Source: Prostheceraeus crozeri
Taxonomy: Eukaryota > Platyhelminthes > Polycladida > Euryleptidae
Reading direction: 5' to 3'
Assembly: GCA_907163375.1 (NCBI GenBank)
Contig: CAJQUW010015371.1
Location: 1 to 64,000 of the forward strand
Length of the DNA: 64,000 nucleotides
Positions 30,701-42,700 of this stretch are shown here, piece by piece. The position numbers were made by a program, and so were the translations under genes. Below the pieces are notes generated by a model. The model worked only from the letters and a program-made list of their open reading frames with translations. It had not been told where the DNA came from and made no database searches. Each line of letters opens with the position of its first letter. Positions within the stretch are counted from its first letter, which is position 1.

Positions 30701-33700
30701 ATTTCCGCAGATGACGTTGCATTATATGGACTTCTAACATTTCTCCTCGTGTTGGGTGGCAGACTTTGAGACCTCATTTATCAGAGATGATAGCATGGGA
30801 TAACTAATGGCGCCTTACCTTCTCCCCGCGAAAGACTCATTTAGCATGGTTTTCAAGATGTGTTCGCTGGAGTGAAGATGAAATTGGGTAACCAGATATT
30901 AATGCACAATTGACACCATGGTCTTAAAATTCTCCTTATGTTGACTTTTTGTTTGAAAGTATGACCCACGTATCGTAAAACCGAGAAGAATCCTAGCTAG
31001 GCCAAAGTGTTTAAATATACTTACTTATATACTTACTTTGAGCTAGGCATTCCAAAGTGCCAGGTTGGATAGGCATATTTCTGTACAAATCGCTCATAAG
31101 ATCAGGAATGCTTAATGTCGCTCCTCTTCTTCAAATGTCCTGTTCGTCTGCATGGGAAGACTTATTGCGGCTGGAGCGACGTGCATTAATTAAAAGCTGC
31201 AATTATCGCTCGACTAGGCATACCTGCGAGTGACATATACAGCTGGGCGAGAATATCAACTCTAAAAGAAGCGCATCGAATAGGAGCAAGTTTTTTGATT
31301 AGGCATGTCAGATAGGGTAATGAGCAATTGCTCAGAGCTTAGTCCAGAAATCTCTCAAACGAATCGCAATATCAAGTGGGATTTACCACTAGAACGAATT
31401 TTTGCTAATTTGTCAGCAGCTGAACAGCAAGAGGTTCGCCTGTACAGCTGTTTTTGATCCAACGAGGTATACTTGATACCAGGACACATTCCAAAGGAAG
31501 GTGGCCTCATGTCTCCATTCGATTGACATTTTTGCATTTCCTCTTTCTCTTGAATTTTATCTTCTGCCTATTTTCCACCTTTCGTGTGTCCAGTTGTTCC
31601 ATTTAATGGCAATCTGGCCCTTATTGAGAAGCTCCACATGGTTTTGAATAAATAGATTATAATACTCCACCATCTATGTCAAACTACATGATCATCATTG
31701 AATCAATTTTTTTTCTCGCACCTAGTTTTTAGCCTAAAGCATAACTAACGTAACAAGCAAATTGCCAATAAGCTTAGTTTTGGTAGAAAAACATCGCATC
31801 CACTTTCATAATAGACCTCGCCCTCGCATATATGCCGGACATAAAATACCCTTTCTTAGACAGACACGTGGGGTCTATTAGAGGAAATGTGGTATTCTTG
31901 TTGTTCTCCTTTTGTTATACTCAGGAAAGGTGGTAAGAAGCACATGTTAAACGTTTTTGCCAGTTTTAATGTCTAACTCAATGTAATTTCTATACATGTT
32001 ACACAAACTTTGATAAAAAAGCATATTCAATCAATCTTCATGAAGTTAAAGGAAAATGTTATTTTGTTACTAAACAGAAAGTTTAGCTCTAAACCATGAT
32101 TTGATGTAACTTACCGAGAGTTCAAGTGATCTAGTGTCTCTTTCATCACAGCAGCAATTCCCATCTCGTCTATGTCGTCCATTGAAAAGCTTTTGATATT
32201 AAACATGTTCAAAAACATCCTGGAAAATAATGTAACTGGTTGAACGAGGATTTAGATGATAAATGAAAAACAATTCAAATAGTGCTATATACGCAGATCG
32301 CAAGAGTGATTCGAAAAGTTTCATCATGCAACTAATTATATTCACAAAACAGGAGATGTGTTGATTGATCTTTAGGTACATGACATTGATGGTTACCAGA
32401 TGCTAGACTGCTATCATTTGAGGCAACATTATCAAGAGCACGGTTTAAATGCATTTTTGTTGCGGAATAAGTCAAATTGTCGACAGATGAATTCATGTGG
32501 CTGGCTATGGATCCGGGATAAGGCTTTACATTCATAAGCCCGGTATGGGTCGAATGCCATTGACGACTTGATGAACTTTGGAGGTTCGTTGACCGAAAAG
32601 ACTGGAAACACGCCTTCGCAGCGTCGATCGAGAAAAAAAGTATGACAGTAATAATGAAAGTGTGATATCGAATTCATCTCATTTTAGCGGTCGTCTTTAG
32701 CTTTATAGACCATAACAAGAAAACTGTTTATTTGCAGCCAACTAGGAGACTTAAAAATACCATGTACTTCGGAATACCTTTGAAAATTGAAAGTAACCGG
32801 GAATATTTTACAATAATCAGTGCAATGACGGCAACCAAAACTGACAAATAATTCCACTGTGTTGCTGTTGGACAAACTGATCGAAGTAAATCAACTGAAG
32901 TCTACCAGCTTGCAGATTTATTGATAGAATTTTCATGAAGGTTTCATAATGAACAAGTATTTGCTAGTACAGTGGTGTGCACACTGTGTACGTTGATATC
33001 CGCTGAAAATGTCCAAACCCTGCACATCATTCGTGCATTAGCGCCCAAAATCCACATGGACAACCATAGGTAGAGATTTAACTACGAGTGCATGTGAAAA
33101 ATTACATGCAAACAGGCGCGTAGTGAATATGTTCATTGCACAGCAGACCTGCACGTTATGGCATTAATCTTTCGCTCTATTTCAAACTACGGCTATAAGT
33201 AATACTTCATGGCAGAAGATTGATACTATTTATCGCTAGAAGTCTTCGGGGACCACAGAAAATTACCAAGCATTTTCTAGATACCACAGACAACGATTGT
33301 GATCTTGATTTCAAATGCTCGATCGTGCAATTTAACAGTTGCTGTTACATGTGCTTTATGGTTCCTGTTGGTTATATGAGAATATTGTTCTTCATCGCAC
33401 GTGTCGAGGAATGGTTGGTGCAAGCACTGATTCAAGCACTTTTGTTCGTTCTACTTGTGGATACAATGACGAGTTCATGGTGAGGGTAGGAATTCATCAG
33501 CGATTTGACCCTCTGATCTTCTCGTTCGCTCTGGATTCGGTCACAGTCATAGAAATAGATTGTTTATCTGAAGTTGACTAGGATGGAAATTGACTCAGGG
33601 TCGCGCACAGCCAAGAGAACTAAGTTGGGACATGAAGAACTAATGAAAAGCTTAGAATTGCACATGTGATTGATTCTAACCCAATGATGCAGCCGTTGAC

Positions 33701-36700
33701 AGGTGTATCTAAGCGAAAATGCGTGTGATTTATGTGCCACTATTGTGTATTGCATAAAGCTCTACTTCCATTCTAGAGGTTTTATTGCTATCAATTTCTA
33801 TGGTCACAGCTAACATCAGAGGTTTACTTTCGAGCTTTTGTGCATTGATGATTTAGTTCTCCAAGCCAATATTGCTGCCGTACTGCAACGTTGAAAAATG
33901 TGTCTTCATTCGCATTTGTGTCTGAATGGAAGAACGCCGTGCATGGTGATACACGCAAACTCTGCTTGAAGAGGACACTCAGGACCGACAAAAGCTAAAT
34001 CACCATCGAGAGATGACTATTCAACCTAAAAGACGGACGTTTAAGGGATGAGTGAGTGAACAGGATGATATCGAAGCCGTTGAGCTTTCCAATTTCTTAG
34101 AAATTGCATGTGATAAGCCGTACGATAATGAACGGATGTCACAACCCAATTTTATTCGATGTCAGTAGTCTATGTGATGGCGGGTGGGCTCTTAGGCATT
34201 GCCCATGAAGTGTCCATTAACACCGGGGATCTAAAAAAATCACTTTTTTGACCGCGTGGATCACGTGAGACCCCTTGTCGGTGTAAGCGATCTGATGCCC
34301 ATAGACACTTGGCATAAAATTGCGAGTGCACTTCATGAAGCGATCGCGAATCAAGGAATATGAATGTAATGTATAGGTGGTAATCTATATTAGGTAAATT
34401 TCTATTACAATTTACGTAAACCAATTTTTGCTTAAAGTTTACGAAGTACAATTATAGGGTTCACAAAATTGCAGAGGCCCTTCCTTGGATATTGTACAGC
34501 GTGTCCCAAAAGTCGCTAAAAACTTTAATTGCAGATAGTAGCTCTCCTATTACATCGATTAGTCTGAAAGTTTAACAGTAGAAACTACACATCATGGGGT
34601 TTTGTTAAATAGTAAGTTTGTCTTCATTCGACTTCTTAAAGGTTTGTTATAGAATGTTGTGCATTACAATAAATTTTGAGCTTTTTTAATCAATTACAAA
34701 AATGAAAACGAATCATTTTTTCCTAGAACATCAAATTTTACACAAAAGTAGAGTTCATGAATGATCAGCTACATTCACAGTCACTCAATGTGTCCACCAT
34801 GATATTATTGAATCAATTGGAGGCGATCAACAGGTGACCCAAGTGCCTACTGTACATCATCTGTTGAGATGGTCTCCGCCGCACGAATGATCCTGGCTTT
34901 CAGGTTGGCTATTGTCAGTGGTTGTCCTCGAGCATACACAAAACGATTTAAAGTTCCCCAATACCAAAAGTCAACTGTTGTCAAGTCTGGAGACCGCGGA
35001 GGCCAGAAGTTAGGGAAAAAGCGACTGATTACGCTATCCGTGTTGAAGTTGGTCTCTAGAAACTTCTTTACGTTTCTCTTGATGTGGGGCGGAGCACCCT
35101 CCTGCTTGAACGTGGTTGTCGAACATATTCTGTGAGTCTTCAAGACTGGAATTACATGAATCACCAGCATGTGTAGGTATCTATCGCCGTCAATTGTACC
35201 GCATTCAAAGAAATATGGAGGAATCATAAGTAAACCACTGAATCTGATCCAAACGCACAATTTGGAAGATTGAATTGGCTTTTCTGCATGATAGTGGGGA
35301 TTGCTGCGACTCCATATGTAGGCATTGCTCGTGTAGACCGCTCCATCAAGGTGATAATGCGTTTCGTCCGTCCAAAGCACGTTCTCCAAATTGTCAAGCT
35401 GATTATTAATGACCTATTCCGCAAATTGTCTTCGCTTCTCGAAATTGTATCTGGTTGTAGCTGATGGTGGGTCGATATTCGGCACTTTTGATATAACCTT
35501 CTTTCGAATAACTCGATGAACACTAGATCGATCGCTTCCAAACGATCTAAGAATAATATGATGGACACATTGAGTGACTGTGAATGGAGCTGATCATTCA
35601 TGAACTCTACTTTTGTGTAAAATTTGATGTTCTAGGAAAAAATGATTCGTTTTCATTTTTGTAATTGATTAAAAAAGCTCAAAATTTATTGTAATGCACA
35701 ACATTCTATAACAAACCTTTAAGAAGTCGAATGAAGACAAACTTACTATTTAACAAAACCCCATGATGTGTAGTTTCTACTGTTAAACTTTCAGACTAAT
35801 CGATGTAATAGGAGAGCTACTATCTGCAATTAAAGTTTTTAGCGACTTTTGGGACACGCTGTAGATCGTGAACTGCATTTTATAAAATAGGCCCCAGATG
35901 AGAAGTCTGAGCAAATTTGTGCACCAGTTTATGAAGCTACACAGTTTAGGAGAGAAAATATAGTAGATATTGAGCACTACATGGACAGCTCTACTATGTA
36001 CAGCACATGTGAAGCTTCACGTCGGAGAAAGACTTTACTATCAAATCCACAGCGGATAAATACAACAGTCGTCACTGAAAATTCTGTTGAGTTCCCGGCT
36101 GTCTGACAGTTACTTGGATTTGAAACTATTGCTGTGAATTTGGATTAATCAAAAATATTTTGACGAACAGCGAAGAAGTTATATTGATTTAGTATTGATG
36201 TATTGGTGGGGAAATCAGAAACCGCTGTAGATAAGTCTGAAACCAAAACTACGAGTATGTTTAAGTATGTATTTTGGAGGATATTATGACAATATAAAAA
36301 TTCTGTCAATCGTTTCGATTGCATCGCACTTAACATCTTAAATTGACATCATCAAAGAAGTTCCGCCATCTTATGTGTAGTTATATTTCGGCTCCATCGT
36401 TAACGAGCTGGATTCTACACATCGAAGGAAATTTGAAAGGGGCAGTATCCGGTGAATGAACCCAGAGATAAAAAGAAAATTTATTTACGTGTCAAGCATT
36501 TTTTCATTCGTCTTTTATCTTGTATTTCGCATATATCAGGATCTACACCTTGTAGAAAGTCCGAGCCATAGATTTAATGTGCGAGTCTTAAGCGAAACGA
36601 GTACTTTCAGTCTGTGGACGAGGGCAATCTGAATACATCACAATTTGAGTGTCGTGAAAATACATTATCATTTAACTGCTTTTAGGACTTCATCATGTAA

Positions 36701-39700
36701 TGCACTGCTTCATGAATTTAATTAGATATTCAATTGTTGATACCTTGTTGCATGACTGTCATAATGAAAGTGGCAGTACGTATTATTAGATACAAATATG
36801 ATTTTTTATTTCATTACATAGATGTAGTTGCGAAAGACTATGAATTATATGGAATAGTAGGCGAGGCCTTTAAAATTATATATGAGATATTTTGTTGAGT
36901 AGTCCACTATCTCATCATGTTTCTAAGTTGTCTTTTAAGTATTTTCTCAGTATCACGACATTTCTTACATCTATAATTGTACTACATTTAAAGTTTGCAT
37001 AATAGTTTTGCATTAAGCGTGATATACTTTATGTTCTTACTGTTCTTTAGGTTCGACTTACGCCGCAAAAACGGAACTATTCTATTGATTTCTTATCAAT
37101 GCAATTTTATTGATGCTTTCAAAATATGTTTGACTTTGTCGAAGTCCTGCATAGATTGCTTGTTAATCGCATGTGAGACTTGAAGTATGCAAATTGAAAC
37201 CAATTATGAAGATTCATTTAAAAGTCCTTTCAAGAGGTGAAGAACGTCGTGCAACGGTTGACCATTTTGAATTGAGCTAATTGATTGACCTCCACTCCAA
37301 TGGATCATTGAAATGATATAACAGCAGCGGGCTCGCATGTTGAACAACAATGATCACTTACTTTGAAACACTTCGATGGTTGCCGGTAACAGACTTTTGG
37401 TTATAAAGTCTGCATATCCATGAATATCTTAAAATCACGTTTGTCTTTCCATCTTAGAAATCATATCACAGAAAATTGAAGATCACTTGTAAAGTGAGAA
37501 AACCAATACTCATGCTCAGAATCCAAACACCGCAATCGTCACATCTCCGAGTTATTGGAATTCAGGGCTATATAACCAAATCTCATCAGGTAGAACATTA
37601 AAGCAACTAAGTTCCTTAAATGGAATTGCAAGTCGGACACATTTACGAAATTTGAAATAGTAATCGATTTGATTGGTTCAGATAGCAACAGCATTTTGTG
37701 TATATAATAGTTGCTTCCATAATTGCTTGTGTATAGAGAGGTCAATTATTTTGTTTAATGCCCGAGGAATATTGAAATTGAACGAAATATCTCAGCAAAT
37801 ATCAATTTCCTCCTCTAATCGTTTGAAAATGCAGAAATTAACATTGTAGTAATATGGACCAGGATGGAGGTCCGCAATGTGCACAGTTTCAAAAACAGTA
37901 TGGGTGTTAAACATATCAGCGGTCCGTGGACCGGGACAACATATATCTGAAAAACTGCATATGTACATAACATAACAAAATGAAAAAAAGTGATATTCAA
38001 GAACAACATCTCTATGATAATGTAGAAGTGGAGCTTGTCAAAGAGTAACAACACCATAGATATCTCTATCCTGGAAATTGCATGATTCTATTTGGTTTTT
38101 CTATCTTTTCAAGTTACATTTTGATTTGGATTGCAGCTCCTAGTCAGAAGTTCATGTGCACAAAAGCTCTTGAGAATTTTCAAAATGCAACAGCTACAGG
38201 ACGACAAAGAAAGAAATCCTTTCAAAACTCCGAATTTTCAGCATTTTGAAATGTTGTTCGCACAACCTATCAGGAGTAATGTCAGACACATCACACATAT
38301 TCAACCTATAATGTCCAATTTTTGGAGCACACACTCCTCCACCTTGAAATCAGGGGCCAAAAGAATCGATTTTTCATTCACCTTAAAAGGCGTCCCTGTT
38401 TAATGCTTTGAGCATTTTCAAAATTTCTGAATACTTTGGAATATCACCTTCCAAAATTTCATCAAACTATATATCGCAATGCAACTATTGATCAATCGAC
38501 AAGTTCCAACGACATTTCATCTATCTGATTGATAATTGTATGTGACACACAGTCTAATATCCATTTAACTCATTTTAAATGTCATTTTCCAACAACTTTG
38601 GTGAAGAAATGATAAGCGACATTTATCAAACAGATGGTAGAATGCTGTTATGCCAGTGTCTATCGAGGAATCTGAATATCCCCTTCAGTATACGGCTTCG
38701 GGTCATGAATTTGCTTCGGTGTATCGAAATATTCACATAGGGGCCATCCATAAAAGACGCCCACAATGAGGGAGGTGGGAGGAATTTGTAAGGGTGGATG
38801 TGCAAGGAGGAGGGGGTCCAAAATTACACTATTTTTCGGACGTCGTTAGTGAATGGCGCCATACCACTCTAAGCTATGTCATAGTAGCATATTGTATCAT
38901 ATAATCTTTTCTTATTCACTTCGCTGATAATTGTTTATAAGCGCAATGAAAATTCCGTTTACCTTTCTGCCGGATCGATTGCTCTCAAACCAATGAAAAC
39001 AATGTCCTCGGAGTTGATACAAGACTTCAGATGGGAAAATTCAGCAATTGATGGAATATACTCTTGAACTTCATGAATTAAGAAGGAATTTGGCATGCCG
39101 TGGAAGTTGCCGGAGGTGCTGGTGAGCGGAGTATTCAAATCTGCATGAGCATCGATCCAGATGACACCAATATCACGATGCACCACTGCGTGACCATGAA
39201 CAGAGCCGAAACCAAGACTGTGATCACCGCCTAGTGTCACACACATTCGACCATCCGAAACTATCTTCGAAACTGTCTCTGAAATCTGAAATGAATGATT
39301 ATTAAGTGTCTAGGAGCAGCTGCTATTTACTCATCCGAAATACGCTGACAATACAGGATGTGATTGCCAATAGAAGGGCGCAGTCAAAAAAAATCAGAAG
39401 GGGCGCGAATAGAAGCTAGGGGGTGCCTATGGAGCCTGACGGGCGCCATTGGAGGATAAAGGGCCATCTGTCGAAACTTAAACGGCACCAGTGGAGGTTA
39501 AAGTTAACAATGATCAAAAGGACTCAAATATACAGATAAACTGCAAATAAATTACCTTTGAAGAGATCAATGCATGCGTCTTCGGATTTAACATGTTGAA
39601 TGCAGGTTCGTCATCATTTTGATAATTTGGAATATCCACATTGCCATAATCATGAACATCAGCACCTGAAATTAAAAAAGAAACATAATCATTGCTCTTA

Positions 39701-42700
39701 CATAAAATGAATTTCATTACTTTTTATTATCTTATTATTTTATTATTTCATGAATTATCAACCTCCATTCCGTTCCATGAGCATTTGAAATTGTTTTATA
39801 TTATTGAAAATCTTTTCAATTACATTAGATTATTCATTTTCTTTGCAAATATTTAGCATTTTACATCCATTTTTAACAGTGGCTCATGCGCATATATGCG
39901 CTTGCGTGAGTATTTTTCAATCTTAACATCATAAACCTCATTTTGATTCTTGACAGTTATGCCACTGAAGATATCGTTCATTTTGGCAACATGAAATGAA
40001 TACATTTATCATTCACTTAGTTATTATTGGAATAAATTCATATTTTAATGATTTTCACTCCTGGCACACTAAAGTTAGACGTCTATCAATAAATTAGATT
40101 ATTTTTAGAATTAACAAAAGGAAAGCAATATAATCTTCTAGGACTATTAACCTCTTGAGGACGCGTTAGAAATTTTGAACATGACAGCCGAGTGCTCGTC
40201 CTATAATTAAGTAATCGTCGAGTTGGCACAGATTCAATGTACCATGTAAATAGGTCGGGTACAACTCGTTCGCGGCACTTGAGGCTGTCGTTCATTCGGC
40301 AACTCGACAATTGAATCAAAATAACAAGGACCGGTCCTCAACAGGTTGAGCTGTCAGCATCAAAACAACCATGAAGAATCGCACTACTTCTGAAAGCATC
40401 ACGAGTGTGGTCTGTGGAAGCTGATTCTCAAGTTGCGCTTGCTTCTGGAGAATGTATCACGTTTGAGCACGCACTCATTTACTGCTGAGTTGCTTCTACC
40501 GAGATAGTGTCTGTGGAATACACATACATCCCGTCTAACGTAGAACGGCTGCAACTTGCTATCAAGTGTTTTCATTGTGATTCTAGATTATTGACATTGC
40601 TAAACCCGCTTGATGATGTCGAGGTTGTTTGGCATCTGCGCACAGATGGTAACAGTGCTCCATCAATGGAAAGATAGCGAACTGTTTGCAGAAGTTTGGG
40701 GTAAGATATAATTGATGGCACTATAGATGCCAAGAGTGCGCTAAGCCACCTGCTTGCTGATGGAATGGATGTACGGCTTCCATGACAAGTCGTTGATAAC
40801 CGCTATTTCGATGAAAAAGCTGGAATCTCATTATGATTTTATTGCTTGACTTCTTAATGCTATATTGGTCATCATCAACATCGTCTCTAAGTCATGAGTG
40901 CAGAATACTCTGAGTTTCTGAAGGATTGACAGAGACATGACATGTGGCATGGATGCCATCAGTAGGTTGCCATTGAGGATGTCGCATAACCGCTGACATC
41001 GTTGGGATTTCTTTATTGGACGATCACTGAAATTGAATAGTCATGTCATCTGCATATATCAATCTACTCAATAGACACTTCCACATAAGTTTACTCACTA
41101 GACAACCTGGGAGGAGACTGATATACAGCAGAGAGTGTGTCCAAAAATTGACCCTGGAGGAACTCCTGTCTTAACAAGTTTTGTGGAAGATTTTTGACCA
41201 TCTAAGATGTCGGTCAATAAGGAAGAAGCAAGAAGTTCATGAAGTCATACAGCAACTACATATGGACCTTGTCTTCTTGTCTAAAGTTTTGATGCCAGAC
41301 TTAGACGAATGCATTGGAAATAGTCAAGGTGACTGGTCTCCTCTCACTTTGCTGTCGAGAACCGGTCACATGCTCAGAGACATAAGAAAGAGGATCTGCA
41401 GTGAATCGAGAGTGGATTAAACCAAACTGTACTGAAGACATGCTTAAGTACATGAGTTAACATGCTGGTGAATCACTACTTTAAGAGATTCTACTAGAAA
41501 TTGGAAGCATGTTGATAGGAAGGCAACTAGATGGAAGAGATGAGTCAGAACATTTTTCTTTGGCACTGGCTAATTGGAATGATGAAATTGCTGCATGAAA
41601 GAAGCACTTGTCTAACTTTGTGCAGGGAAGCTATAGCTCGCTGCTGTTATCGAGTAGCAACCCTGCCTAATACACGGCAAAATACTATCAGGTTTTCCAT
41701 GGTGTGCGAGACATATAGCTGGAACCGGGATGCTAATTGGCCCAAGTACCATTCAGTCATAAATCACATGTTGTTAGACCACTATGATTGAAAGCAGGCA
41801 ATCAAAGTTCGGAATCCTTCGTATTTCGATTTTCGACTACCGTATTTCTTTGAATATGAGACGCCCTTGAATAAGGGACGCCCTCGAATAAGAGACGCAT
41901 CCGTGAGAGGAAAAAATTTAATAAGAGACGCCCTTGAATAAGAGACGCATGTACAAAAAATAGACTGCTATAGACATATTACATGCAGGCTATTGTAATG
42001 TGGTACCTACATCCGCCTGAGCGATTATTAGACCTACTTATCTTAGTAAAATAAGTCAGTCTACTAGTAGTAAATACCTGGTATCATGACCAATATTGTA
42101 TAATATATAAGGCTTCTTGTTGTTGTACATGCAGTACATGCATGTTGTACATACGTACATACAGGCCTACTTAAGGTTACTTCATCTACCATTTAAGGAG
42201 GCATTATATGGTAGCTTCCTTTGCATTTGGAGTCATGTACCGGTCGGTAACTTTTGCTGTAAATACTACTTGATTATCGGTATTTTCGTTTCGGTAAATT
42301 CAGATCTAGTCTACATGTATAGTGGCCAACATGTACCGGTATATGAATGTATTAGACGAGTCTACAAGATATGCTACTACAAACCATAAAACTCCTTTCA
42401 TTTCCAAAATATCTGAATTATGATAAAGCGTATATATGTAAGAAAAATTACTGGCGAAATTTGCCCATGACATAGGCCTAAGTGAGGAATGCAAAGGTTA
42501 CCTAAGAGAATAGTAGCAAAAAATTAAGACATCTTTTTCTAATGAAAGAATGAAAACTTGACATTTGATAAATAAGAGACGCCCTTGAATAAGAGATGCC
42601 CCTGAATAAGGGACGCATCAATCAGGGATCTGAAAAAAATAAGAGACGCGTCTCTTATTCAAAGAAATACGGTAAGTGGTAATGTCAGTGTTCCTGTTTC

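Noticed and set aside
32332-32677. Minus-strand frames that could be an arginase exon
   Set aside because: Arginase exon 5 is 32219-32115 and joins exons 4 and 6 exactly; these frames are in the intron and match no arginase segment.
36995-38403. Short frames in arginase intron 4
   Set aside because: Low-complexity or hydrophobic translations typical of AT-rich noncoding DNA.
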